A stretch of 64,000 nucleotides of DNA from Hyphomicrobiales bacterium (GCA_016716745.1 JADJVD010000001.1:1-64000), one strand, 5' to 3'. Counted from the stretch's first letter, positions 43,755-53,137 are shown. Numbers and translations: made by a program. The notes: generated from the sequence alone by a model not told the origin.

Positions 43755-44768
43755 ATGACCTTGCGCCTCACCCACGCGATGCGCGGCGCGGCCGCCGCGG
43801 CCGCTCTCTTCGCCAGCGCGCTCGCCGCGCAGGCGGCGGATGTGAAACCGGCGATCGTCTACGATCTCGGCGGCAAGTTCGACAAATCCTTCAACGAGGG
43901 CGTCTACAACGGCGCCGAACGGTTCAAGAAGGAGACCGGCGTCGACTATCGCGACTTCGAGGTGCAGAACGACTCGCAGCGCGAACAGGCGCTGCGCCGC
44001 TTCGCGCGCGAGGGCTATTCGCCCGTCGTCGCCGTCGGCTTCAGCCAGGCTTCCTCTGTCGAGAAGGTGTCGGCCGAGTTTCCCAAGACGCAGTTCACCA
44101 TCATCGACATGGTGGTCGACAAGCCGAACGTGCAGTCGGTCGTGTTCAAGGAGCACGAGGGCTCCTACGTCGTCGGCCTGATGGCGGCGAAGGCCTCGAA
44201 GACCGGCAAGGTCGGCTTCGTCGGCGGCATGGACATTCCGCTGATCCGCAAATTCGCCTGCGGCTACGTGCAGGGCGTGAAGGCCGGCAACGCCTCGGCG
44301 GAGGTCTACCAGAACATGACCGGCACGACGGGCGCAGCCTGGAACGATCCGGTGAAGGGCGCCGAACTCGCCAAGTCGCAGATGGATCGCGGCGCGGACG
44401 TGATCTATCACGCCGCAGGCGGCACCGGCATCGGCGTGCTGCGCGCGGCGGCGGACGCCGGCAAGTTCGGCATCGGCGTCGACTCCAACCAGAACGCGTT
44501 GCACCCCGGCAAGGTGCTGACCTCGATGCTGAAGCGCGTCGACGTCGCCACCTACAAGACCTTCATGGACGCCAGGAACGGAAGCTGGAAGCCCGGCGCG
44601 ACCGCGCTCGGCCTGAAGGAGGAGGGCGTCGGCTACGCGCTCGACGACAGCAACAAGGCCGTCGTGACGGCGGAGATCAAGGCCGCCGCCGACAAGGCGG
44701 TCGCCGACATCGTGTCCGGCGCCGTCAAGGTTCACGACTACATGTCGGACTCCAAGTGTCCGATGTGA
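43755..44768 (+). CDS. bmpA: BMP-family nucleoside ABC transporter binding protein
   Basis: 337 residues from the ATG at 43755 with AGGGAG upstream and a signal peptide (ALFASALAAQAA). The core (YDLGGKFDKSFNEGVYNGAERF, VGFSQASSVEKVSAEFP, DVIYHAAGGTGIGVLRAA, GIGVDSNQNALHPGKVLTSM) is the BMP/PnrA nucleoside-binding family. It captures purine and pyrimidine nucleosides for the ABC genes that follow. As expected for a binding protein, a hairpin after the gene may raise its level over the downstream genes. Confidence 0.93.
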   Translation: MTLRLTHAMRGAAAAAALFASALAAQAADVKPAIVYDLGGKFDKSFNEGVYNGAERFKKETGVDYRDFEVQNDSQREQALRRFAREGYSPVVAVGFSQASSVEKVSAEFPKTQFTIIDMVVDKPNVQSVVFKEHEGSYVVGLMAAKASKTGKVGFVGGMDIPLIRKFACGYVQGVKAGNASAEVYQNMTGTTGAAWNDPVKGAELAKSQMDRGADVIYHAAGGTGIGVLRAAADAGKFGIGVDSNQNALHPGKVLTSMLKRVDVATYKTFMDARNGSWKPGATALGLKEEGVGYALDDSNKAVVTAEIKAAADKAVADIVSGAVKVHDYMSDSKCPM

Positions 44769-44781
44769 CGATGCCGGGCCC

Positions 44782-44804
44782 GGCCGGGGCGCGCCGCGCG
44801 CCGG
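44782..44804 (+). other. Hairpin between bmpA and the ATPase gene
   Basis: GC-rich arms 44782-44792 and 44794-44804 pair with one mismatch and a very small central loop, 14 bases after the bmpA stop. Possible attenuator or mRNA 3'-end stabiliser between binding protein and transporter genes. Confidence 0.35.
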
Positions 44805-44844
44805 CCCTTCTTCGAGACTTCTCCCAACAGGATTGACGGCACGC

Positions 44845-46362
44845 ATGGCGCCCGCGATCGAACTGGTCGGCGTCGACAAGCGCTTCGGCGCGGTGCACGC
44901 CAATCGTAACATCGATCTCGTCGTCGAGGCCGGCAGCATTCACGGAATCGTTGGCGAGAACGGCGCCGGCAAGTCGACGTTGATGTCGATCCTCTACGGC
45001 TTCTACGAGGCGGACGCCGGCGAGATCCGCATCGACGGCGCGAGCCGCCGCATCCGCTCCTCGCGCGACGCCATCGCGGCCGGCATCGGCATGGTGCATC
45101 AGCACTTCATGCTGGTGGAGCCCCTGAGCGTTCTCGACAATGTGATGCTCGGGGCCGAGGGCGGCGCGCTTCTGGCGCAGGGCGCGGCGGCGACCCGCGC
45201 GCGGCTCGCCGAATTGGGCCGCGCCTACGGCCTCGCCATCGATCCGGACGCCACGGTCGGCGATCTGCCGGTCGGCTTGCAGCAGCGCGTCGAAATCCTG
45301 AAGGCGCTTGTGCGCGGCGCCCGCATTCTCATTCTCGACGAACCGACGGCGGTGCTCACCCCGGCCGAGGCCGACCAACTGTTCGAGATGCTGCGGGCGC
45401 TGCGCGCGGAGGGCAAGACGGTCATCCTGATCACGCACAAGCTGCGCGAGATCATGGCCGTCACAGACCGCGTCTCGGTGATGCGGCGCGGCGAGATGGT
45501 CGCGCATTTCGACACCGCGCGCACCAGCGCGCAGGAGCTGGCGAGCGCGATGGTGGGCCGTCCCGTCCTCTTGAAGGTCGACAAGACGCCGGCTGCGCCG
45601 GGTGAGATCGCGCTCGCGGCCGAGGGGCTGGTCGCCCGCGACCGCAGCGGCGTGGCGCGCGTCGATCATGTCAGTCTCTCATTGCGCGTCGGCGAGATCG
45701 TCGGCGTCGCCGGCGTCTCCGGCAACGGGCAGAGCGAATTGCTGCTCGCGCTCGCCGGAATCGCGCATCCGCAGGAAGGGCGCATCACGCTCGGCGGACG
45801 CGACGTGACGCGCCTGTCGCCGGCCGCCCTGCGCAAGCTCGGCCTCGCGCATGTGCCGGAGGATCGCCATCACATGGGACTCGTGCTGCCGTTCGAGGAG
45901 AACGAGAGCGCGCTGCTCGGCTATCAGGACGATCCCGCGTATGGAAGCGGGCCGCTGCTCGACCGCGACGCGGTGCGCGCCGACGCGCGCGTCAAGATTC
46001 GGGCCTACGACGTGCAGCCGCCCGACTGCCTCCTGAAGACGGCGAACTTCTCCGGCGGCAACCAGCAGAAGATCGTGCTGGCGCGCGAGATGGAGCGCGA
46101 CCCGAACGTGCTGATCGTCGGCCAGCCGACGCGCGGCGTCGACATCGGCGCCATCGAGTTCATCCACAAGCGCCTGATCGCGATGCGCGACGCGGGGGCG
46201 GCGATCCTGCTCGTCTCCGTCGAACTCGACGAGATCATGGCGCTCAGCGACCGCATTCTCGTGATGTGCGGCGGACGGATCACGGGCGAGCGGCGCGCCG
46301 CCGACACCAATGCGCAGGAGCTCGGCCTGCTGATGGCCGGCGTGACGGAGAAGGCGGCATGA
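44845..46362 (+). CDS. nupA: Nucleoside ABC transporter double ATPase
   Basis: 505 residues, two ATP-binding domains. Domain 1 has a full Walker A (GENGAGKST) and LILDEPTAVL but a degenerate signature; domain 2 has a degenerate Walker A (GVSGNGQSE) and good signature FSGGNQQKIVLARE. This asymmetry is typical of the BmpA/Nup and sugar-type importers. I chose the ATG at 44845 (MAPAIELVGVDKRFG). Its stop overlaps the next ATG. Substrates are inferred from the linked nucleoside genes. Confidence 0.92.
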   Translation: MAPAIELVGVDKRFGAVHANRNIDLVVEAGSIHGIVGENGAGKSTLMSILYGFYEADAGEIRIDGASRRIRSSRDAIAAGIGMVHQHFMLVEPLSVLDNVMLGAEGGALLAQGAAATRARLAELGRAYGLAIDPDATVGDLPVGLQQRVEILKALVRGARILILDEPTAVLTPAEADQLFEMLRALRAEGKTVILITHKLREIMAVTDRVSVMRRGEMVAHFDTARTSAQELASAMVGRPVLLKVDKTPAAPGEIALAAEGLVARDRSGVARVDHVSLSLRVGEIVGVAGVSGNGQSELLLALAGIAHPQEGRITLGGRDVTRLSPAALRKLGLAHVPEDRHHMGLVLPFEENESALLGYQDDPAYGSGPLLDRDAVRADARVKIRAYDVQPPDCLLKTANFSGGNQQKIVLAREMERDPNVLIVGQPTRGVDIGAIEFIHKRLIAMRDAGAAILLVSVELDEIMALSDRILVMCGGRITGERRAADTNAQELGLLMAGVTEKAA

Positions 46363-46784
46363 ATTTGCGCGCCTGCATGATCACGCTCGGCGTCGACGAT
46401 CTCGCCCGCGCCCGCGCCTTCTACGAGGCGTGGGGATTTCGCCCCTCGCAGACGAGCCAGGGCGACGTCGTGTTCTTCTGCGGGCCCGGCCCGGTGCTCG
46501 CGCTGTATCCGCGCGGGAAGCTGGCCGAGGATGCGCAGGTCGAGGATGCGCCGACGGGCTTTTCCGCCGTGACGCTGGCCGCCAACCAGCGCAGCGTCGA
46601 GGATGTCGACCGCGTCTTCGCCGCGGCGCTGGCGGCGGGCGGACGCGCCGTTAAGACGCCGCGCGCGGTTTTCTGGGGCGGCTACAGCGGCTATGTCGCC
46701 GACCCGGACGGGCATCTTTGGGAGATCGCGCACAACCCGTTCCTGCCGCTCGACGAGGACGGGATGCCGAGGTTGATGACATGA
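46359..46784 (+). CDS. VOC-family (glyoxalase/bleomycin resistance fold) protein
   Basis: 141 residues of two beta-alpha-beta-beta-beta units: ACMITLGVDDLARARAFYEAWGF at the start and GYSGYVADPDGHLWEIAHNP at the end, where the final Glu is a likely metal ligand. It overlaps nupA by 4 bases and nupB by 4 bases, so it is translated together with the nucleoside transporter. Members include lyases and dioxygenases. Its place inside the transporter is unusual. Substrate unknown. Confidence 0.85.
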   Translation: MNLRACMITLGVDDLARARAFYEAWGFRPSQTSQGDVVFFCGPGPVLALYPRGKLAEDAQVEDAPTGFSAVTLAANQRSVEDVDRVFAAALAAGGRAVKTPRAVFWGGYSGYVADPDGHLWEIAHNPFLPLDEDGMPRLMT

Positions 46785-47887
46785 GCGCGCCCATCGTTCT
46801 GCCGAAATGGGTCGATCTGGCGCTCGTGCCGGCGTTGAACGTGGCGACCGCCTTCGCGATTTCCGGCCTCGTCGTTCTGGCGATCGGCGAGAACCCGCTG
46901 CATGCGGTGCGCTCGCTCGTCGCCGGCAGTCTGGGCAGCGCCGAGGGACTCGGCTTCACGCTCTATTACGCGACGAACTTCATCTTCACCGGGCTTGCGG
47001 TGGCGCTCGCCTATCGCGCCGGGCTGTTCAACATCGGCGGCGAGGGACAGGCCTATGTCGCCGGCCTCGGCGCCGCGCTCGTGTGCCTGCATCTCGACTT
47101 CCTGCCGGCGATCCTGCTGCTGCCGGCCGGCGTGCTCGGCGCGGCCGCGTTCGGCGCGGCGTGGGCCATCGTGCCGGCCTGGCTGCAGGCCAGGCGCGGC
47201 AGCCACATCGTCATCACCACCATCATGTTCAACTGGCTGGCGACGACGCTGATGGCCTATCTGCTGGTCAATGTGATGCGCGAGCCGCAATCCATGCAGC
47301 CGGAGACGCGCGTCTTCGCGCCCAACGGGCGCCTGCCGCAGCTGCACGACATCGCCGGCGCGCTCGGGCTGCCCTTGCCTGCGACGCCGCTCAACCTCGC
47401 CTTCCTGCTGGCCCTCGTCGCCGCTTTTCTCGTCTGGCTGCTGCTCTGGCGCACGCGCCTCGGCTACGAGATCCGCACCGTCGGCCTCAGCCCGACGGCG
47501 GCCGACTACGCCGGCATTTCGACGACGCGCGTCATCGTGGTGACGATGGCGCTGTCGGGGGCGCTGTGCGGCGGTCTCGCCGTCAACGAAATCATGGGCG
47601 TGCAGCATCGGCTGCTGCTGGAATTCACCTCGGGCTACGGCTTCGTCGGCATCGCCGTCGCGCTGATGGGCCGCGCCCATCCCGTCGGCGTCGTTCTGGC
47701 GAGCCTGCTGTTCGGCATGCTGTATCAAGGCGGCGCCGAACTCGCCTTCGACCAGCCGAAGATCACGCGCGACATGATCGTCGTCATTCAGGGGCTCGTG
47801 GTGCTGTTCGCAGGCGCGCTCGAAGGCGTGTTCCGCGCGCCGCTGGCGCGGCTCTTCGCGCCCGCCGGGCCGGAGGCGACGACATGA
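46781..47887 (+). CDS. nupB: Nucleoside ABC transporter permease 1
   Basis: 368 residues with about 8-9 membrane helices, BPD_transp_2 family. YRAGLFNIGGEGQAYVAGLGAA and the coupling-loop region near YEIRTVGLSPTAADYAGIS are characteristic of the BmpA-linked permeases. The ATG at 46781 overlaps the VOC stop (ATGA). It forms the channel with the second permease. Confidence 0.93.
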   Translation: MSAPIVLPKWVDLALVPALNVATAFAISGLVVLAIGENPLHAVRSLVAGSLGSAEGLGFTLYYATNFIFTGLAVALAYRAGLFNIGGEGQAYVAGLGAALVCLHLDFLPAILLLPAGVLGAAAFGAAWAIVPAWLQARRGSHIVITTIMFNWLATTLMAYLLVNVMREPQSMQPETRVFAPNGRLPQLHDIAGALGLPLPATPLNLAFLLALVAAFLVWLLLWRTRLGYEIRTVGLSPTAADYAGISTTRVIVVTMALSGALCGGLAVNEIMGVQHRLLLEFTSGYGFVGIAVALMGRAHPVGVVLASLLFGMLYQGGAELAFDQPKITRDMIVVIQGLVVLFAGALEGVFRAPLARLFAPAGPEATT

Positions 47888-48858
47888 CGGAGACGATCGA
47901 CAACGCCGTCTTCGTGCTCGCCTCGGCGTTGCGGCTCGCCGTGCCGCTGCTGCTGGCGTGCCTCGCCGGGCTGTGGTCCGAACGCTCGGGCGTCGTCGAC
48001 ATCGGGCTCGAAGGCAAGATGCTGGGCGCCGCCTTCGCGGCGGGCGCGGCCGCCGCCGTCACCGGCAATGCATGGGTGGGCCTTGCGGCCGGCGTCGCGG
48101 CCTCGGTGGCGCTCGGCCTCGTGCACGGCTACGCCTCGATCGACCAGCGCGGCAACCAGATCGTCTCCGGCACGGCGATCAACATGATCGCGGTCGGCCT
48201 CACCGCGCTGCTCGGCGCGGCCTGGTTCGGCCAGGGCGGGCGCACGCCGCCGCTCGAAGGGGCGGCGCGCTTCCAGCCGATCGCGTTGCCGGGCGCGGAC
48301 GCCGCCGCCGCGATCCCGGTGCTGGGGCCGATCTACCGCTCGCTGATCTCCGGGCAGGACGCGCTGACATGGCTGGCGCTCGCCGCCGCGCCGCTCACCG
48401 CCTTCGTTCTCTATCGCACGCGCTTCGGGTTACGCCTGCGCGCGGTCGGCGAAAATCCCGCGGCGGTCGACACGGCCGGCATTTCGGTGCGGGCGCTGCG
48501 CTACGCCGGCGTCGTCATCTGCGGGGCGCTGTGCGGCGTGGCGGGCGCCTATCTCTCCGTGGCGCAGGCGGCCGGCTTCCTGCCGCAGATGACGGCGGGC
48601 AAGGGCTTCATCGCGCTCGCGGCGCTGGTGTTCGCCAAATGGCGGCCCGGCGCAGCGCTCGCCACCTGCTTCCTGTTCGGCCTGCTCGACGCCGCGGCGA
48701 TCCGGCTGCAGGGCGTCGAGCTGCCGCTTGTCGGTCAGGTTCCGGTTCAGGCGATTCAGGCCCTGCCCTATCTCCTCACTGTCGTGCTGCTCGCCGGCTT
48801 CATCGGCCGTGCGATTCCGCCGCGCGCCTCGGGCGTCCCCTATGTCAAAGAACGCTGA
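47884..48858 (+). CDS. nupC: Nucleoside ABC transporter permease 2
   Basis: 324 residues with about 8 helices. LWSERSGVVDIGLEGKMLGAAFAAG and LRLRAVGENPAAVDTAGISVRALRY are the hallmark segments. The start overlaps nupB by 4 bases and the end overlaps cdd by 17. The symbol nupC is used here by analogy with the lactic-acid-bacterial nupABC importer, not the unrelated E. coli NupC symporter. Confidence 0.93.
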   Translation: MTETIDNAVFVLASALRLAVPLLLACLAGLWSERSGVVDIGLEGKMLGAAFAAGAAAAVTGNAWVGLAAGVAASVALGLVHGYASIDQRGNQIVSGTAINMIAVGLTALLGAAWFGQGGRTPPLEGAARFQPIALPGADAAAAIPVLGPIYRSLISGQDALTWLALAAAPLTAFVLYRTRFGLRLRAVGENPAAVDTAGISVRALRYAGVVICGALCGVAGAYLSVAQAAGFLPQMTAGKGFIALAALVFAKWRPGAALATCFLFGLLDAAAIRLQGVELPLVGQVPVQAIQALPYLLTVVLLAGFIGRAIPPRASGVPYVKER

Positions 48859-49261
48859 CGATCGGCTGGACCGCCTTTTCGACGCCGCGCGCGCGGCGCG
48901 CGAGCGCGCCTATGCGCCCTATTCACATTTCGCCGTCGGGGCGGCGGTTTTTTCCGAGTCCGGCGCGATCCACGCAGGATGCAACGTCGAGAACGCGGCC
49001 TACCCCCAGGGAAGCTGCGCCGAAACAGGCGCGATCTCGGCAATGGTCGCGGCGGGCGATCGTCGCATTGTCGATATCGTGGTGGTCGGCGCGGGCGAGG
49101 AACTCGTCACGCCGTGCGGCGGATGTCGCCAGCGCATCCGCGAATTCGCCGACGCTGAAACGCGCGTGCATGTCGCGGACCTGAAAGGAATTCGTTCATC
49201 CTTTCGCATTTCCGAGTTGCTGCCATATTCCTTTGGGCCGCAAAATCTGACACATAGCTGA
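48842..49261 (+). CDS. cdd: Cytidine deaminase
   Basis: 139 residues, the homotetrameric short form. The zinc site is present as CAETG (the Glu is the proton shuttle) and PCGGCRQ, with FAVGAAVFSESGAIHAGCNVENAAYPQ binding the nucleoside. It deaminates cytidine and deoxycytidine to uridine and deoxyuridine. The ATG at 48842 lies inside the nupC 3' end, so translation is coupled. Feeds uridine to downstream phosphorolysis and, via uracil, to the URC genes. Confidence 0.95.
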   Translation: MSKNADDRLDRLFDAARAARERAYAPYSHFAVGAAVFSESGAIHAGCNVENAAYPQGSCAETGAISAMVAAGDRRIVDIVVVGAGEELVTPCGGCRQRIREFADAETRVHVADLKGIRSSFRISELLPYSFGPQNLTHS

Positions 49262-49286
49262 CGCACGCTCGCATATCGGCCGACTC

Positions 49287-50126
49287 ATGACATCGACAGC
49301 GCTTGACGCGATTCTTTCCGGCGCGCCGCCCGCCGCGGCGGAAACCCTGCGACGCATGGGCGTCACGGAGCCGATCTCCGCCGCCATCGTCCTGGGCACC
49401 GGCCTCGGCTCGATGGCGGATGCGGTCGACGGCGCGATCGTCGCGCCTTATTCCGATCTCCCCGGTTTTCCGCAGAGCAAGGTCAGCGGACATGCGGGGC
49501 GTCTCGTCATCGGCCTGCTCGAGGGCCAGCGCGTCGCGTTGCTGCAAGGGCGCTCGCATTATTACGAGAGCGGCGACGCCGCCGCGATGGCGACGCCCCT
49601 CGCCACCGTCGCCGCGCTCGGGGCGCGCAACGTCCTGCTCACCAATTCGGCCGGCAGCCTGCGCAACACCTGGCATCCCGGCACCGTCGTCGTCATCTCC
49701 GACCACATCAACTATGCGGGCATAAATCCGCTGATCGGCGACACCTCCGACAAGCGCTTCGTCTCGATGACGGAGGCCTATGACCGGCGCCTGCGCGAGC
49801 GGCTGCACAAGGCGGCGGCGAGCGTCGGCCTGAAGCCGCAGGAAGGCGTCTACATCTGGTTCTCCGGCCCCTCCTTCGAGACGCCGGCGGAGGTGCGCAT
49901 GGCGCGCCTGCTCGGCGGCGACGTCGTCGGCATGTCGACCGTGCCGGAGACGATTCTGGCGCGCCGGCTCGGCCTGCGCGTGGCGGCGATCTCGGTGATC
50001 ACGAATTTCGGCGCGGGCATCGGCGGCGCCGATCCCTCGCACTCCGAAACCAAGGACGTCGCGCTCGCCGGAACGATCGCCTTGCGCAAGCTCGCCCGCG
50101 CCTTCATAAAAATGCGGGATGACTGA
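49287..50126 (+). CDS. punA: Purine nucleoside phosphorylase
   Basis: 279 residues of the trimeric PNP type. VLGTGLGSMADAVD binds phosphate, GHAGRLVIGLLEGQRVALLQGRSHYYE and TNSAGSLRNTWHPG follow, then GPSFETPAEVRM and GMSTVPETILARRLGLRV. It cleaves inosine and guanosine with phosphate to base plus ribose 1-phosphate. It overlaps deoC by 8 bases. Ribose 1-phosphate can be isomerised by DeoB. Confidence 0.95.
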   Translation: MTSTALDAILSGAPPAAAETLRRMGVTEPISAAIVLGTGLGSMADAVDGAIVAPYSDLPGFPQSKVSGHAGRLVIGLLEGQRVALLQGRSHYYESGDAAAMATPLATVAALGARNVLLTNSAGSLRNTWHPGTVVVISDHINYAGINPLIGDTSDKRFVSMTEAYDRRLRERLHKAAASVGLKPQEGVYIWFSGPSFETPAEVRMARLLGGDVVGMSTVPETILARRLGLRVAAISVITNFGAGIGGADPSHSETKDVALAGTIALRKLARAFIKMRDD

Positions 50127-50865
50127 CGCCTCCCGCCACGCCGCCGCGCTGCGCGCCCTCGCCGCGCTCGATCTCACCGATTTGTCCGACGCCGCGACCG
50201 AGGCCGGTCTCGATTCGCTCTGCGCGCGCGCCGCGACGCCCTATGGCGCGGTCGCCGCCGTATGCGTCTGGCCCCGCTTCGTCGCGCGGGCGCGCGAGCG
50301 CCTTGCGGGAACGAAGGTGCGGATCGCCACGGTGGCGAATTTTCCCGCCGGCGGCGAGGATGCGGCGGCGACGGGCGCGGAGATCGCGCAAAGCGTCGCC
50401 GACGGGGCCGACGAGATCGACGTCGTGCTGCCGTGGCGGGCGATGCGCGCGGGGCGGGAAGGCGACGCGCGCCGCCTCGTCGACGCGGCGCGGGCGGCGA
50501 CCGGCGCGCGCCGTCTCAAGGTCATTCTCGAGACCGGCGAACTCGCCGAGCCCGACCTGATCGCGCGCGCGGCGCGCCTCGCCATCGACGCCGGCGCCGA
50601 CTTCATCAAGACCTCGACTGGCAAGACGCCCGTCTCGGCGACGCCGCAGGCGGCCGAGACGATGCTGCGCGTGATCGCGGACAGCGGCCGACCTGTCGGC
50701 TTCAAGGCCTCGGGCGGCGTGCGCACGCTCGACGACGCGCGGATCTACCTTTCGCTCGCCGACCGCATCATGGGCCCGGACTGGGCGGCGCCGGCGCGCT
50801 TTCGCATCGGCGCGAGCGGACTGCTCGACGCGCTCGTCGCGGAACTTCGCGGAGCGCGCGCCTGA
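50119..50865 (+). CDS. deoC: Deoxyribose-phosphate aldolase
   Basis: 248 residues. The Schiff-base lysines are in LKVILETGEL and FIKTSTGK; KASGGVRTL is the third signature. It cleaves deoxyribose 5-phosphate to glyceraldehyde 3-phosphate and acetaldehyde. It needs DeoB to supply substrate, and deoB is far away at 30 kb. Its stop shares one base with the deoA ATG. Confidence 0.95.
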   Translation: MTDASRHAAALRALAALDLTDLSDAATEAGLDSLCARAATPYGAVAAVCVWPRFVARARERLAGTKVRIATVANFPAGGEDAAATGAEIAQSVADGADEIDVVLPWRAMRAGREGDARRLVDAARAATGARRLKVILETGELAEPDLIARAARLAIDAGADFIKTSTGKTPVSATPQAAETMLRVIADSGRPVGFKASGGVRTLDDARIYLSLADRIMGPDWAAPARFRIGASGLLDALVAELRGARA

Positions 50866-52196
50866 TGCTGCCGCAGGAGATCATCCGCAGGAAACGCGAC
50901 GGCGCGACGCTCGACGACAACGAGATCGCGCAGTTCATCGCCGGCCTCGTCGACGGCCGCGTGACCGAGGGACAGGCCGCCGCCTTCGCGATGGCGGTGT
51001 TCTTCAACGGCATGACGATCGACGAGCGCGTCGCGCTGACGCGCGCGATGACGGCCTCGGGCGAGACGCTCGACTGGCGCGCGCTCGATCTGGGCGGGCC
51101 GACGCTCGACAAGCACTCCACAGGCGGCGTCGGCGACACGGTGAGCCTGATGCTGGCGCCGATGGTGGCGGCGTGCGGCGGCTTCGTGCCGATGATCTCG
51201 GGCCGCGGACTCGGCCACACCGGCGGCACGCTCGACAAGCTCGACGCCATTCCCGGCTATGTCTCGCAGCCTGACGTCGCCACGCTGCAGCGCGTGGTGA
51301 AGGCGGCGGGCTGCGCGATCATCGGCCAGACGGAGGGGCTCGCGCCCGCCGACAAACGGCTTTACGCGATCCGCGACGTGACGGCGACGGTTGAGTCGAT
51401 CCCGCTGATCACGGCCTCGATCCTGTCGAAGAAGCTCGCCGCCGGTCTCGACGGTCTGGTGATGGACGTGAAGACAGGCAGCGGCGCCTTCATGCCGACG
51501 CTCGAGCGATCGCGCGCGCTGGCGCAGAGCATCGCCACGGTGGCGACGCGCGCCGACCTGCCGACGACGGCGCTGATCACCGACATGAACGAGCCGCTCG
51601 CCAGCGTCGCCGGCAACGCGCTCGAGACGCGCGCGGCGATCGACTTCCTCACCGGCGCGCGACGCGAGGCGCGGCTGCTGGAGGTCACGCTGGCGCTCGC
51701 CGCCGAAATGCTGGTCGGCGGCCGGCTGGCGGCGAACGCCGCGGCGGCGCGCGCGATGTTGCAGCGCGCGCTGGACAGCGGCGCGGCGGCCGAGCGCTTC
51801 CAGCGCATGGCGTCCGGCCTCGGCGGGCCGGGCGATCTGATCGAGAGGCCGCAGCGCCATCTGGCCGCCGCGCCGGTCATTCGCGCCGCCGCGCCCGGGA
51901 CGGCGGGCTTCGTGACGGCGATCGACGTGCGCGCGGTCGGCCTCGCGGTGGTGGCGCTCGGCGGCGGGCGCACGCGGCCGGGCGACGCGATCGACCCCGC
52001 CGTCGGACTGACCGGGCTCGCAGGGCTCGGCGCGCGCGTCGACGCGGCGGCGCCGCTCGCCATCGTGCATGCGGCGGACGAGGCGGCGGCGGCGCGCGCA
52101 TGCGACGCCTTGCGCAATGCCTATCGGCTGGGCGAAGCTCCGCCTCCCTCCGCTCCGGCCGTGGTCGAGCGGTTCGCGCCCGAGGACGCCGCATGA
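50865..52196 (+). CDS. deoA: Thymidine phosphorylase
   Basis: 443 residues from ATG 50865 (MLPQEIIRRKRDGATLDDNE). The phosphate-binding signature KHSTGGVGDTVSL, SGRGLGHTGGTLDKLDAIPG and VMDVKTGSGAFMPTLE are intact. It releases thymine or uracil from deoxynucleosides. Ends in an ATGA overlap with the next gene. Uracil released here is a direct substrate for the URC cluster. Confidence 0.96.
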   Translation: MLPQEIIRRKRDGATLDDNEIAQFIAGLVDGRVTEGQAAAFAMAVFFNGMTIDERVALTRAMTASGETLDWRALDLGGPTLDKHSTGGVGDTVSLMLAPMVAACGGFVPMISGRGLGHTGGTLDKLDAIPGYVSQPDVATLQRVVKAAGCAIIGQTEGLAPADKRLYAIRDVTATVESIPLITASILSKKLAAGLDGLVMDVKTGSGAFMPTLERSRALAQSIATVATRADLPTTALITDMNEPLASVAGNALETRAAIDFLTGARREARLLEVTLALAAEMLVGGRLAANAAAARAMLQRALDSGAAAERFQRMASGLGGPGDLIERPQRHLAAAPVIRAAAPGTAGFVTAIDVRAVGLAVVALGGGRTRPGDAIDPAVGLTGLAGLGARVDAAAPLAIVHAADEAAAARACDALRNAYRLGEAPPPSAPAVVERFAPEDAA

Positions 52197-53137
52197 CGCT
52201 GCTCGTGACCATCACCGGCTGGGAGGTCGAGCCCTGGCTCGACCGGTTCCGCCGCCTGCTGCCGGACAAGCGGATCGTCACGCCGGACGACGCCTTCGCG
52301 CGCGACGACGTCACCTATGTCGCGACGTGGAAGCATCCGCGGGGCGCCCTGAAGGATCTGCCGCGCCTGCGCGCGGTCTTCTCGCTCGGCGCCGGCGTCG
52401 ACCATGTCTTCGCCGATCCCGACCTGCCGAAGATTCCCATCGTGCGGGTGATCGACCCCGATCTCACCATGCGGATGAGCGAGTGGGTCGTCCTGCACGT
52501 GCTGATGCATCACCGCCAGCAGCGCATGTACGACTGGCAGCAGGCCGAGAAGATCTGGGACGAGGATCGCGAGCAGCCGGCCGCCAAGGACGTGCGCGTC
52601 GGCATGATGGGGCTCGGCGAACTCGGCGCCGACGCGGCGCGCAAACTCGCGGCCATCGGCTTCGACGTCGCCGGTTGGGCGCGCTCGCGGCACCGGCTGG
52701 AGGGCATCCGCTGTTTTTCGGGCATCGGCGAGCTCGACGCCTTTCTGGCGCGCACCGACATTCTCGTCTGCATGCTGCCTTTGACGGACGACACGCGCGG
52801 CCTGCTCAACGCTGCGCTGTTCGCCAAGCTGCCGAAGGACGGGCGGCTCGGCGGGCCGTTCCTGCTGAATGCGGGACGCGGCGGATTGCAGGTCGAGGCC
52901 GACATCGTCGCATCGCTCGATTCCGGGGATCTGAAGGCGGCGACGCTCGACGTGTTCGAGACCGAGCCGCTGCCGCAGGAGTCGCCGCTCTGGTCGCATC
53001 CGCGCGTGACGGTGACGCCGCACAATTCGGCGATCTCCAATCCCGACGCGATCGCCGCCTCGATCGCCCGCCAGGTCCGCGCCTTCGAGCGCGGCGAGGC
53101 GCTGAGCAACGTCGTCAATCCGGCGCGGCAATATTAG
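52193..53137 (+). CDS. Glyoxylate/hydroxypyruvate reductase, GhrA-like
   Basis: 314 residues, D-isomer-specific 2-hydroxyacid dehydrogenase. The NAD(P)-binding motif GMMGLGELGADAARKLAAIGF is at about residues 140-160, with LNAGRGGLQVEADIV and VTPHNSAIS (catalytic His region). GhrA-type enzymes reduce glyoxylate and hydroxypyruvate with NADPH. It is the last gene of the nucleoside operon by ATGA overlap, so it probably reduces a product of nucleoside breakdown, but which one is not known. Confidence 0.88.
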   Translation: MTLLVTITGWEVEPWLDRFRRLLPDKRIVTPDDAFARDDVTYVATWKHPRGALKDLPRLRAVFSLGAGVDHVFADPDLPKIPIVRVIDPDLTMRMSEWVVLHVLMHHRQQRMYDWQQAEKIWDEDREQPAAKDVRVGMMGLGELGADAARKLAAIGFDVAGWARSRHRLEGIRCFSGIGELDAFLARTDILVCMLPLTDDTRGLLNAALFAKLPKDGRLGGPFLLNAGRGGLQVEADIVASLDSGDLKAATLDVFETEPLPQESPLWSHPRVTVTPHNSAISNPDAIAASIARQVRAFERGEALSNVVNPARQY

